The notes beneath the pieces were generated by a model. The model was not told where the DNA came from. It saw only the letters and a list, made by a program, of their open reading frames with translations, and ran no database searches. A DNA stretch of 64,000 nt from Entoloma clypeatum (taxonomy: Eukaryota; Basidiomycota; Agaricomycetes; Agaricales; Entolomataceae): the NCBI GenBank assembly GCA_963565915.1, contig OY751492.1, forward strand, positions 372,001 to 436,000, in the 5' to 3' direction. Of this stretch, positions 1-11,660 are shown piece by piece. How positions within the stretch are numbered: position 1 is the stretch's first letter; each line of letters starts with the position of its first letter. The translations under genes and the position numbers were made by a program.

Positions 1-1870
1 ATCCCCGGAAATGATGACAATGACAGTCATTACGAAAAACCTCACGACCCTGTTCCCACTGGACAGGATCACCCTGAATCAGACGATGACTTACCGTCTA
101 GCGAGCCCGACGATGAACCATGAGTACCCACTCTGGAACCTGAACAAGTACCAGATCGACCGATCAGGGAACGACGAGTTCGGAGAATGCCAGGTAGCAT
201 CTATGGGGAAGACACCCCTGCTTCTGATCTTGAAAAAATGGATCAAAGACGTAGATTAGGCGGTCAAACGGCATGGATAAACGATCTCCTAATGGAGGCA
301 ATCTCTATCCAAGTGGGCATCATTGAAATGTCACACAAAGATATATACCCTCTTCCAAACAAAGAAGATTGGTATGCGGCAGAACGAAAAGAGCTAGACA
401 TGCTCAAAAGCCGCGGGGTGATCACGGAGTTAGTACCCCTACCTACAGGGAGGAAAGCTCTAAGGAACAAATGGGTTTACAATGAAAAATCCGATGGGTG
501 TTTGAAAGCGAGCCTTGTCACAAAAGGTTTCTCACAGGTAGAAGGGATCGACTTCGATCAGATCTTCTCACTGGTAGTGAGGTACGAGACCGTCTGGTTG
601 ATTCTGGCATTGACAGCCCTTGAAGGGTGGTTCATGACATTCTTGGACGTCTCATCAGCCTTCCTCTATGGAACACTCCATGAGGAAATTTACATGCGAC
701 AGCCTGAGGGCTACATAGTAAAAGAGAAAGAACACTTCGTGTACCGACTATACAAAGCCCTATATGGACTTAAGCAGGCCGCATTAGCCTGGTGGAGGGA
801 ACTCGATTCCTCCATGAAAAAGCTCGGTTTTGTCCAGCTTCACTCCGATGCGGGAGTTTTCATTCACACAAGTACCAAAGGGGAAATTGTGATCGCCGTC
901 ATTTATGTCGATGACTCTGCTTTTCTCGGCACAAACCGAGAGTACACGCTAGAGAAGAAGAAGGCCTTCATGACAACATGGGAATGTAGGGACCTAGGCC
1001 ACCTAGTGTCTAATGGGGAACCGAAAGAATTTCTCTCAATCCAAATAAGGCAACGTGGGAAGAAGATCTTCATTGATCAAGTACCTTACCTTGAGAAAAT
1101 TCTCGCACGAATGGGAATGAGCGAATCCAATGCCACCCACACCCCACTCCCGATGGGCTACAAACCCATGAAGTCCGAAGATGAACCCAATGCGGAACTC
1201 AGATCCAAGTACCAATCCATCATCAGATCACTATTGTACTTAATGATTGGGACAAGACCCGACATTTGTTTCGCCGTGATCAAAATGTCCCAATTTTCCG
1301 CAAACCCTACCAAACGCCATTTAGAAGTGGCAAGGGATATTTGCAGGTATTTGAAGGCAACGAAAGATTACGCAATCATGTATGATGGTGATTCTGGGAA
1401 AGGAATCTACGCATTTACAGACTCTGATTGGGCATCAGACGAAAACACCAGAAAAGTCCACCACTGGTTATTTCATATTGCTGGCGTCTGGAGCAGTAAC
1501 ATGGGTTTCATTGGCGCAAAAAACCATTGCCCTCTCTTCCACAGAAGCAGAGTACATGGCGCTATCAGATTGCAGTCGCGCAGTGACATGGCTTAGAAGC
1601 ATGCTTGCCGAACTTGGAATGCAGATCGGATCAGTTCCGATCTATGGAGACAACAATGGCTCCGCCTTTATTGCATCCAATCCTGTAACTGAGAAGCGAT
1701 CCAAGCACATCGACGTGTGATTCCACTTTGTCAGAGAAAAAGTATCTGAAGGAATTATTACAGTCGAATTCATCGAAGGAGTGAATAACCCTGCAGACCT
1801 TTTAACTAAGAATCTGGGGAAAATCCTCTTCAACAAGTTTATCCTGTACTTTGGATTACTTAAAAACTAG
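1..1870 (+). pseudogene. Ty1/copia retrotransposon pol remnant (RT-RNase H)
   Basis: This is the 3' half of a copia polyprotein. After a linker comes the reverse transcriptase, with an active site reading YVDDS instead of the usual YVDDG, and then RNase H (TDSDWASD, later SSTEAEYMAL). It is broken in at least three places. There is a TGA at 121-123 and another TGA at 1718-1720 in the HIDV-x-FHFVRE stretch, where relatives carry Arg, so a CGA to TGA change is likely. A frameshift near 1450-1465 moves RNase H to another frame. Reading continues to a TAG at 1868-1870. The gag, protease and integrase portions lie outside the window or are lost. It cannot make a working polyprotein. Confidence 0.9.
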
Positions 1871-1938
1871 ACGAAGAAAGAGTACCTATATGGGAAAAAG
1901 TAAGATGTATTTAGAAGTATGTACTAAATATGGGGGGG

Positions 1939-2157
1939 TGTTGAAACTTTTCCATCATGTAGATTAGATTAGATTAGATTACATCATGTGACCATTTACA
2001 TATCTTCGATTACATACTTATTTGGTTGGTACAAACAGTAGTACGGTATATAAGACCAGGAAACTGTCAATATCAAGAAGTTGTCTCTTGACTCTTAACC
2101 AGCTCCATCGCTCTCATCAGCCTCAACCGCTCTCACCAGCCTCACCCTCCCAAACCA
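1939..2157 (+). repeat. 3' LTR of the decayed copia element
   Basis: A purine-rich tract (about 1928-1938) precedes TGTTGAAAC at 1939, the usual copia LTR start. A short ATTAG-type tandem repeat lies at 1961-1980 and a TATA-like site (gtatataag) near 2045. The right end is set at a CA near 2157 and is uncertain because the 5' LTR is not in the window. Confidence 0.6.
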
Positions 2158-3099
2158 TGTAAGTGGCTAGAACGGTTAAGTAGAGTACTTCCACACTGTA
2201 GCTGTGTTGCTCAGTATGCCTGTGGCTAGCGCCCAGGTGGAACTTCAACATCAGGTTGGGGTTGGAAATGGGAACAGGTGGAATAGCAGCACGGATGAGT
2301 TGTTTGAGTTGAGCGGTAATGTTGGTGAGGGTTTGGCGTTGGTGAGGGTTTGGCGGTGTTCCTGGAACTCACGTTCGAGTGCAGCAAGATGTTCGGGGTC
2401 ATCCATTTCTATGTGTGATACAGAGTCACTAGTTACAGAGTGGTAGGCAGAATGGTGGGAAGAGGGATCAGAAGGGGCGTCAGATGTACCGGAATTGGAG
2501 GAGGGCAGACTCGAGTCCATGTTGTCAACTCTGAAGGGTGGAATGGCTTCAACTGTACAATTTGTACCCAGTCCATTTAGGGAGAACTTTCTACTGTAAG
2601 GGCAACCTTACGATCCAACAACTCTGAAGTGCTCCAAAGCAACTCCAACGTTGGATGACTTGCAAGGGAAATCCAAAGTCAAATTGGACTCTACAAAGTA
2701 CAATACGAGGCGTACCTTTCAAGGGAAATCCAAAGAGAAAGTTCTGAGGATTCCCTTGCAAGCTAGACAGCTACATAGACGATGAGAATTGGAAATGAGG
2801 AGAGGAATGTTGAAATACAACAAAGATCGGGAGTAGGGATGGGAATGGAATATATAAATTGGAAGTGTGCATGTGGTGGTATAAATCATCGCTCTGACAT
2901 GCACTCCGACGTGGAGTATGGTTGGAGGTGTTGAAAGAGAGATGGAAAAGAAAGGAAATGTAAAGTATAGTAATATAAATAATAGACATACCACAGCAGT
3001 CGGAGGGTCGGAAGACCAGTCAGAGGCATCGGAGAAGAGTCAGAGGCATTGGAGAAGAGTCGGAGATGTCGGACTAAGGAATCAGATGGTTGCCCTTAC
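2158..3099. other. Gene-poor stretch
   Basis: I see no gene with family similarity here. A minus-strand ORF (2251-2520, 89 codons) begins MDSSLPSS and contains a charged stretch, DDPEHLAALEREFQEH. It could be the start of a gag or transposase gene, but nothing around it supports a full gene. Short repeats of ggaaatccaaag occur near 2666 and 2724. Confidence 0.4.
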
Positions 3100-3480
3100 A
3101 GCTGTTGGGGGCTGTTTGGTGCAAGGGGCCATCAAGTGGAGGTCGTTGGACACCAGAGATGGTTGTTGATGCAAGTGGAGGCCTTTGGCATGAGTGGGGA
3201 CCATTGGGGGGCAGGGGGCTGTTGTTGGCGCCGGTGGGGGCCGTTTGGTGTGGGGGGTGGTCATTGGTTCTGGGAATGGCTGTCGTGCGTGGGGGGTGGC
3301 TGTTGGGTGTGAGAGGGCCATCGTTGGAGGCTGTTGGGCACAAGGGGCAGTCATTGGCACTGGTGGAGGCCGTTGGACACGAGAGGCGGTTGTTGGACAT
3401 GGATGGAGGCCATTGGGCGTGAGGGGCAGTCGTTGGATGCAGCAAACAGCCATTGGGCACAAGGCAGTTGTGGTGCAAGA
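3100..3480. repeat. Degenerate 20-bp minisatellite (copy 1)
   Basis: A G-rich tract of imperfect units about 20 bp long, best seen at 3365-3470, with consensus close to GCCGTTGGACACGAGAGGCG. Overlapping ORFs on both strands here are by-products of the repeat (low complexity, no domain). The same unit in opposite orientation forms a cleaner array at 47498-47740. Confidence 0.7.
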
Positions 3481-4234
3481 GACTTGTTGATGTTTGATTT
3501 TTTCAACATAATTGATCAACAATCAACAAAGTCATGTGACTTTGCAGGACAATATTCAATCTTGCAAGGTAAATCTACACATCCTAAATGGCATAGTAGT
3601 CTGACTAAAGGTTTGACTATTCACTGACCTAGTCTATTTGTTTGAATAAACATCTGGATTCTTTTTTACTGAGAGTTCCCATCCATCCCTGGATGAAGAA
3701 TTGCCGCTGTTCAAAACACTTTTTGACCTCTCTCCTATGTCATCACCAATCCCCTCCCACTGGCGCCCTTGCAAATGCCAGACTCTGCCTCAGAAGGGTA
3801 AAGGTGTTAAAAGGTTGGCTTGCAAACCACCTTCTCCCTGTGTCTTTACTGTCCAAACCGGTGTTTGATGACTTTTCCCTGCAATACTCCCCATCGCCTC
3901 GCTCGTCTGACTTCAGACAGTGAAGAGATCCCCATCTATGCCTTCCAATGTGAACTCAAGAACAGCCTAGAGCTCTTTCACCCCTCTGGTCCTCCTGCTG
4001 TGGCCAAGAAGCAAAAGAAGACCAAAACTAAATGGATGCAACAGCATGTAACTACAGTGTATACAACGATGAAGGCGGCGTATCCGCCAGCCATAAGAGC
4101 CAGCGGGGCCCATAACCTATTGAAAGTATTGAGATGTGCCATGTGAGACGACATACAAGGTGGTTAGTATGCAGTGGATAAAGAATCAGATATGAGTAGC
4201 TTGTTAAGCTAGAGAAGAGTTTAGAGACAACTGA
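3481..4234. other. Gene-poor stretch
   Basis: Two overlapping plus-strand ORFs (3642-3923 and 3820-4146) have no recognisable domain. The second has a lysine-rich segment near 4005-4040. I cannot support a gene; degraded transposon sequence is likely, given the neighbours. Confidence 0.35.
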
Positions 4235-4466
4235 TGTGGTAGGAACTGGAAGAGTTCTTATTCTGCAACTATGTTACAGGTCTACTATTTATACTAATAT
4301 ATGTGCATGGACCATGTTGTGGTCTGTTTGTGTGTTTCTACAATAAACTCACATATATAGTAACTCATGGAATGTTCCAGAGAATGACATAGATGATGTC
4401 AGAGATACATCACAATGTTGTAGTGATCATGTGTTTGATCATGTGCTGGATCCAGTAGTTCCAACA
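4235..4466 (-). repeat. Solo copia LTR relic
   Basis: This stretch runs from TGTGGTAGG to CCAACA. Its core (4284-4371) resembles the LTR of the copia element at 48559-54067: both share tatttatactaat, a cggaccat-like block, and ataaactcacatatat followed by gtaac. No coding part is attached, so it reads as a diverged solo LTR of the same or a related family. Confidence 0.55.
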
Positions 4467-4901
4467 AGAAGGAATACAGGGATGAGGTCCAGAGCTTGAT
4501 TTGTGCATCAGCTAATGTCACCACGGCACTGCAGCAGTCTTGGGATGTGACCCATCATCACGGTGGCTGACCTTATTTGTATATGTTTTGTGCCAGGCCC
4601 CTAGGCGGTTTTTTGTTCGAAGAAAGAGATCATCATTACAAATCACACAGAACAACATAGAGATAAACCATATTCTTTCCGCTCAACTACGGAAGTGGGC
4701 ATGGAAAGGAGGCTGTATTTCCTCCATTCTCAACAGTACAACATGAACACCAATTGATATACACTACTGATTACACAAGGACTTCTATGTACACCTTCAA
4801 CAGCACCACCCTCACTCTCCGCATCGCCCCAAAGCTCGAAAAAGTCCAAAAATCTCCAAGAGAGCGCAAGGAGAAAAAAAAAATACTCCTCATCCCAAAG
4901 C

Positions 4902-7556
4902 TCACCCCAAAACCATCCCCACACCCACGACCACCGCACCGACCACACCCACGACCACCCCCACACTAACCTTCACCACCCTCATCTCCACTCCTCCGCT
5001 CGCACTCCCCGCGCTCGTACTCCCCAACCTGGCCCCCCTCCCAGGGCCCATCCCCGAATGCCCATTGCTCGTCGCCAACACCTCCCGATCAATCGTCACC
5101 GTGTTCCGCGTCCTCGTCTCCGCCGTCGTCGGGAACGTCGTCGCCTCCCCCCCGCCGCTCTCCGATGCGGCGAGGGCAGAGTCGGAGAGGAACACGAGGG
5201 CAAAGCCCGGCGCCGGGACTGGGATTTGGCAGGTCCTTTGGGTCGGAGCTGCGGGTGAGGGGGCAGTGCAGGCAATGGTGGTGACGCTCTCCGTGCCCAT
5301 GGGACGCCCATCTGACGAGAAATGGTCCCCGAAGGTCTGTATATGCGGGTTTGGGGGTTGATCAGTTATCGAGCCTGCGGTGCATCGACGCAAGTGGGAG
5401 GGGGGGGGGGGAAATTCTGACCTGGCCGGCCCACGTAAAGTTGCCCTTTTGCGCCACGGAATCCGCCAAGAAATATCTACAGCATGCGTTGTTTTCCCAT
5501 CAGCCCTGGGTCAAAGAGACCCTCAGCAGGAAAAAAAAACAGACTTGACATGAACCTGCTCCGGCGTCGCATCCCCGCCTTGTCCACCACCCACACTTAT
5601 TCCTACATTCAGCGCGCTCGCTCCACTCCTATCCGACACAAAATTGAACAACGCCACGCGCACAGGGTTGCCGTCTTCATAAATTGCATAAGCAGGCGTG
5701 TAGATATTGTCCGAGTTCGCTTTGAGATCGAGCACCTCAGAGAAAGTTCATAGACTGAGGAGTAAATATCAAGTGAGAATCGGCGCATATACCTGTGACT
5801 TATTTGACGGCCCAAGCGTTTCGGACGTGATCAAAGCCGCATAGTATATAGGTCCGATCGTCCATTGGTGGAACGTGGTCTGATTCGTTGGTGGAGGCGT
5901 GAATGGCTTGCAAAAAATGTTCAAAACACAAGAAATGAAGGAGAATGAAGAAACGTACGTTATAAAAGACATTTTGTCCACCGACATGGAACAAAGCCCC
6001 GGAAAAGTTCGAATACGCCATTTGTAACGTATAATCCAGCCCCCAAAGCGCAGCTGACCACAAGATCGGTCTCAATTCACTTGCAAAGACGACTGAAGCT
6101 CACCCCCGAAAGCATCACTGATTCCAGGAAACCCTCCACATGACGCCGTGTTCGTCTCAAACATCAAAAGCTTCTTGCCTTTCGTCTGCACATACGCCGT
6201 CGAATTCAAATATTTGTTTATGATCGTCTTCCCCGCGTTGTGGTTCAGGTAGGTTTGGAACTCGGCTTGCACGTCCACGGGCTTGCCGATGCCGAACTGG
6301 GCAAAACAATTATCTGCTGGATAACTATGATAGAAGTCAGATTCTGTCGGCGGCGCTTGCTGAAGGAAAACCCACTTTTCAACAGCCAGATAAGCCAGGT
6401 TCGCGCTGAATGTGTCGACAAAACCGGTGTTCCACACGTCTTCGGGGATCCAGTCACCCGTCGCGATGTTGGGGCCGATGAGAAGGTTGCGGTTGATGTC
6501 ATGTTCTGGGCCTGACATGGCGCTAAGGAGGCTGTAGATCTCGCCGACGTAGTCGTATGGTCCATACGTCTGTCGATTCATGGATTTCCAAGGAACTAAA
6601 CGGCGTAAGATGGTTGAGAACCTACCGAAGGGCGATGGCCATGGCGGGCGTAAAGATCCGGCTCGTTTCCCGCTTGGATGCCGATGAGATAGTCCCCAAG
6701 GATAGCCTGTCCTTGCTCGGCGATTGCGAGTCGGAAGTTGTTGGTGTCGTTGAAGGGTATTCCTTCAGACGACTTGTCAGCAGAGACATTTAGAAACGAT
6801 ATGCGGTTCGAACCTAGATACCAACGGGCGTTCACAAAAGACGAGATGTTACTCATCATGTAGAGCATATCTGGGGTAAAGATTAATGGCGGCGTTTGCG
6901 TCTATCATGATGGGTAAGTTGGGTATATGCGGCCGAATTGGAGGGGCTGTGCAAACCGGGTTCGAAACGCCAGAGATATCCTTCTCTAGAATCCTGCCAT
7001 CGGGAGTGCTCTCGACAAGTGTGGCTGTTTCTTGTGTGTTCCCGCCGACGCGAATCTTGACCATTCCCGCACGTTGTTGGAGGTTGGCCATCAGGTTGAG
7101 GAAAGGGACTTGAATCACCGTCCTAACAACGTTGGGCGTTGAGCTTGGGACTTTAGCAAGGTGACTTACGAATTTCTGCCCACTGGCAAACCATGAAAAT
7201 CATCAGAATGCCACGGCAGAAAAACCGAAGATACAATCAAGAGAGGATTAACCAAACTCACAAACTTGATTCACGACCGACATTTCTATTGAAAACCCGA
7301 GAAATGACCCTTCTTGGGTAATGGAGACCCCTGGGGTGCCACCATTCTGAAGCTGGATAGTAAACTGAGTGCTGAGCGGGTTGGGAACGGGGGGCGGATT
7401 CAGAATGGTCGGATTGTATGCCGCTGCGCCCGTGTAGTTCGCCGCGGATGCTGTCTCTGTCGGAGAAAGAGGTTGCTGGCCAGGAGGATAGTAGATGGTG
7501 ACCGCGAGAGCCTTGAGAGGGAGAATGGGGATAGTTATAAAGACCAGCGATCGCAT
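4902..7556 (-). CDS. Glycoside hydrolase family 79 (beta-glucuronidase-like), GPI-type
   Basis: Eleven exons join in frame to 684 codons: 7556-7262, 7182-7170, 7122-6957, 6901-6626, 6569-6376, 6324-6104, 6053-5959, 5906-5793, 5735-5545, 5476-5422, 5336-4902. The chosen ATG begins a signal peptide (MRSLVFITIPILPLKALA). The likely acid/base Glu lies in GNEPD (about residue 238) and the nucleophile in FETNTASCGG (about 371). The C-terminal third is Ser/Thr/Gly-rich and ends in a Val/Gly hydrophobic tail, as in GPI-anchored proteins. Family members release glucuronic acid or its 4-O-methyl form from plant or fungal glycans outside the cell. The second exon is only 13 nt. No disabling change is seen. 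The substrate is inferred from the family only. Confidence 0.88.
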
Positions 7557-7832
7557 AATTGAAACAAAATATTCAGGAACGATCACTGATCTTTTTTCTC
7601 AAGAACAGAGCGTTTCTTTCGTAGAGAAACTGTCAAAATCGATTACCTAATTTCTCGTTGGTGCTGGCGGTGACCTTTCCACAGAAAGCCTCGCCATCCA
7701 ATATCTCATCATGTTCACAAGCTTCTCATGCACACCTAACGGCAACCCCTCAACCAGACTACTTATTGATGTTTACGAACACAGAACAGACAAGAAGCAT
7801 CGCCTCGTTCAATAACTTTACTGTAGTATCCC

Positions 7833-10328
7833 CTACTCCAGCAACTCCTTCGTCTGCGCAACGATCGCCCGGGCTTCTGGGAAACGCGGCGTTATCACAC
7901 AATCGAACGGCAAAGGATGGCTACAGCGAGAGGGGGAAGGAATAGGCATGTCACTCGAAAAGCGCCCGGAATACCGACGATGACGCTTACATTACCAGCC
8001 CAGTCCCGATGGTTTCCAATGTGTCTGGGATGATTGGTTTCCCTGCCTCGTCCTTCACTGCAGAGATTCCTGCCGCCCAGAGAATGCAGGCGATGTTGAT
8101 GAAGATAGAGTTATTAGCCAGATACCGTCCGGGACATATTCTATTGTAAACCTTGAATCGAGTAGAATGATGCGATGCATGGCGAAGAAATACCTGGGTC
8201 CAAGGCCCTGAGGGAAAAGCTGTCATGACGAGTAAAATGCATTTTTGACGACTTACATATGACAGGTGTCCTACGTAGATGAAAAAATCGACGCTCAGCA
8301 CAGAACTCTCATAAAGTGTGTGGAGGAACAGTCACCTTCTGTAATAGAATATTGACTCAACACAAAGCAGTCGTTCGTTGGAATCGAAAGAAAAACGGAC
8401 CATTCTTTGTATCAGGAATTACTACAGAAAGCTCTCCATGTTCGTCGATAAAACGATCCGGGTTGAAATCGTCGGCATCTTCGCCCTGTAGAAAGCCGGA
8501 AGGTAGAAATTCCAATAGAGCACACCATATACCATGCGGGACCTACGTAGACGGTCCGATCACGATTCATAGACCTAAGAAGAGTCAAATTCCATCGACT
8601 GGGAAACAATGATGGCAGTACTCACCACACGTTACCTAGACACATTGTGCCCTTGGGAATGAGTAATCCTTGATAGAAATCATCCTAGAACTGTTCAGCA
8701 TATATCCTCGCAAACGGGCAAAGAAACTACTAACCTCGGTCGTACTGTGCACCGCTGTCTCGCAAACAAAGTTCCTGCGCGCGTCTTTGTAAGGATATGT
8801 CAATAAAACCACTCACCGACGGGAACTACGGGCCTCCAGCGGAGGGCTTCTTGCACAGTAGCACGAAGGTAGGGAAGACTATCTCTATCTTCGAGGGTGG
8901 GCATGCGTGACCGACCGACAATCCTGTCAAGCTCTTCCTGGCATTTACGTTGCTTGGTTGGGTGGGCGATCATGGCTAGCATGAACCAGGTCATTGTGGT
9001 GGCAGTCTGTGGCTCATGAGTAGAGTAGACTGTCGTTCAACTAAATCGTGACCCACGGTCTCAGCCCCTGCACTACTGAGAGAGAAGGATGTAGGTGTTG
9101 GCGCGTCGGACCCGTCCCAACGTTGGATAAGAGGACGTACTACATGGAAGCAGCAAGCCATGCAGCTTCCTGGTCACTCAGCTGATGACGCTTCCGTTCT
9201 CGAATTAAAGTTCCCGCGAAACTTGGGCGTTCGTCCCCTTGGTTCTACCATATGTATGCGTGAGATGGGGGAAGAAAAGGCTGGTTACAATACATTACTT
9301 ACAATTCGCTTCTCGACTTCTTGAAACATGCCCATGAAGAATTTAGAGTACTTTTTATACCCTTCCTCTGCCTCCCTCTTCCACTTTGCCATCGACGACG
9401 GGATGTACTTCATCCATGTAAAGAATTCAACAAGATATTTCCCCGGAACTATGTAGCGGACACCTAGATCGGAAAACTCGTTCACCACCACGACAGTGGA
9501 ATCATCAATAGAGGAAACTGTCGGGTGATCGTATATAACGGATAGCACTGTGGATGCTGCCGCTCTTCATTGGAGGTCAACGAAGATTGGAATTGTTATG
9601 AATCAGACCCACTCACCGACGATATTCACCTTCCCAGGCACCAGGATCTCGGAGCATACCATCGATTGCCGTCACGGCTTCCTTTAATTGAGTGGGGTAA
9701 AACTTGATGATGCGTCCCTTATTGAGTGCCTCGTGGCCAGAACGACGCATTCTCTTCCAACTACACCGGTGATCAGTCTCGCGACAAGAACCTTGCGCCG
9801 CAGGAAGGGCCGCATGTACGCACGTTTGACCGTACTTGGCTGTCATGAGAGAGAGCCCACGAGTGAATATCTCGTTACCCACTTGGTGTAAATTCAAATT
9901 GCGAACCGCAGTAGGGGACGAAGTGCAACAACGGCACTTACAGATGAAGCGTGGACGGTCGCTGTAAACATGTCCCCGCCGATCCATTAAATCGCCCGCG
10001 ACTTGATGCGTGTTAAGGACGAGATATTTCTGACCCGCCACGGTAAAATACACCAGAGGACCTGGAACAGACCAGGATCAGCGCTGGAACTCGAACGAGC
10101 AGGAGAAAACGTGCCATATTGTTCTTTCCAATTTTCACAGTCTTTCCATGGTGTCGTTGACAGCTGGAAGAGAGAACCGAGAAACGGGATACCCTTGGGC
10201 CCAGGTGGCAGCACGTTTTGCGCGCTGCGGCGCTTCAAGTTAATGACGCGGATTGCATAGATCGCCGCAAGGGCACTAGCAACAGACGTCCAAAATACCC
10301 AAGGGAGGGCTTGCAAGTGGAAAGCCAT
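7833..10328 (-). CDS. Cytochrome P450 monooxygenase (17 exons)
   Basis: Exons: 10328-10115, 10061-9942, 9881-9824, 9760-9617, 9564-9303, 9244-9141, 9075-9057, 9006-8817, 8754-8735, 8684-8626, 8574-8547, 8485-8401, 8338-8336, 8270-8257, 8207-8194, 8140-7991, 7920-7833. They join to 523 codons without a stop. Features in order are an N-terminal membrane anchor, PPGPKGIP, the I-helix AGAETT (about residue 303), an ExxR in EALRW, and the haem loop YGLGPRICPGR with the haem Cys near 447. This is a microsomal oxygenase of the multi-intron mushroom type, similar in style to OrdA-like P450s; the substrate is unknown. The 3-nt exon and the two 14-nt exons restore the expected NEGHLSYGLGPR. The first intron starts with GC rather than GT. 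The gene lies 277 bp upstream of the GH79 gene on the same strand. Confidence 0.87.
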
Positions 10329-11391
10329 CAATGTGGGGGGATTGATGGATAACGGTCCATCTTGAGGTCTTGTATTGAAAACTGTCCTGTTTCCACTTCT
10401 CAGGTTCGTCAGCTTGCGTGTCTTTGATGGGGGGTGAACTATCGCCGTCAGTGTGAAAAGAATCGGTATGAGAGCTCTTTTTCAATAGCTTCCTGGCTTT
10501 GCTGTGAATTTAAGGCGGCCGTACGAATATTATGCATCTTCTTGCGTCCGCGCTGGCGACCCGAGGCGGGCGATAAGTGACAATACTCTGTCGAAGATTG
10601 GCGATGGTCGAACTCAGAACCTTTCTGGTAAAGAAGTTCATTTGCGAGCAGATGGCATAGCTACGGCCTACTAGTCACCAACCCACGATCAACCAACACC
10701 TTGGCAGCAAACACGAGAAGAAGCGTGTCACCCACGAATAACTTCATCCGTAGTCTTTCTATTCTTCCCAGAGAAGTTCGCTCAGAGACAGAGAGTTTGT
10801 TCGAACATCGCGAAACCCTGCGAGCGGGTGGTTTTAGGAGATCTAGACTGTGTACCACACTTGAACAAACACAGCCAATCAATACAAGGCTGTGGACGGC
10901 CTTGGTATGAGACTAGGAGCCATCCCGGAATGTGCCTCGGATTTCCCTTTTCTGTGCCTCCTGGGGAACCGTTTTCTGTCATTCTCATCCAATATGTCGA
11001 GGACGGGGGTAATATATGAATTCTGTAACGGCAGCAACTGAGCAAATTTGTCTGAATCGAGAGCATCCTTCTTGCACTGGCGCTGCTCATCCCCAGGCCC
11101 GATTCGTCCGTAAAACCTGAGACTCGACACTTGTGAGGAACATTTGTATGATTTCTGTCACCCAAACGGTCCCCACGACTCCCAAGCAATGCTCAAATTC
11201 AGTGCTCACACCGGTGGGTATTCCCCGAGGTACTTCCTCACCATCGCCAGCACAACTTGTATATGCAATCCAAACCATCGAACATCGTGCTCCACAAGGT
11301 GCCGACGGCATGAAACAGTATGGAACATCGATCGTCAATTCCACTGTGCTGCCGTTCTTCCAAAGCTGACGTCACGTCACTTCCAATCCAG
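10329..11391. other. Intergenic stretch upstream of the P450
   Basis: I see no supportable gene. Short ORFs on both strands lack domains. The P450 promoter should lie in the first few hundred bases. The rest may hold further unrecognisable remains of the P450 copy whose exon 2 is still visible just beyond. Confidence 0.4.
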
Positions 11392-11510
11392 GTCCTTTGA
11401 AGTCACTGCGGCGGGACAAGGAATCCTCGTCCTCAACACCCATAAATCTGCAGCTGACATACTGGATCGTCGGCCAACATTGATAGACGTCTCTCCGCTT
11501 TCTGCTCTTT
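11392..11510 (+). pseudogene. Relic of P450 exon 2
   Basis: After an intron-like acceptor (ccaatccag), this strand encodes AAGQGILVLNTH, then a near copy of the AGDLMDRR segment and a degraded SDRPRF-like block. It matches exon 2 of the intact P450 at 10061-9942, where the sequence reads VAGQKYLVLNTH. The residues between PL and the glycine-rich part are missing and the frame shifts, so it is dead. It lies in the opposite orientation to the intact gene. Confidence 0.65.
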
Positions 11511-11660
11511 GTCAGGTAGGCAGTATGCATTAGTGATGAACAAGGTCACATTGACGATGGTATTTTGCGACAACCTCAGAGTACAAAGGCCAATCGGCGT
11601 TCGCGAAGTTTACTGCTTGAGCGAGACGGGCTGAGCAAAATAGACGTGTCGGTGCAAAGA

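Noticed and set aside
2251..2520. 89-codon minus-strand ORF as a gene
   Set aside because: Polar composition and a plausible start, but no domain, neighbour or splice partner supports it.
3074..3522. Long overlapping ORFs on both strands (up to 146 codons)
   Set aside because: They arise from the 20-bp repeat: low complexity, open on both strands, no domain, no splice context.
4902..5393. Separate Ser/Val-rich secreted protein
   Set aside because: In frame with the preceding exons it is the C-terminal GPI-type tail of the GH79 gene.
7658..7945. Plus-strand ORF of 95 codons near the P450 3' end
   Set aside because: It is antisense to the last P450 exon and its 3' flank, and has no features of its own.
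8190..8260. Apparent frameshift in the P450 haem motif
   Set aside because: A 14-nt exon between ttccctcag and gtattt restores YGLGPRICPGR, so the gene is better read as intact.
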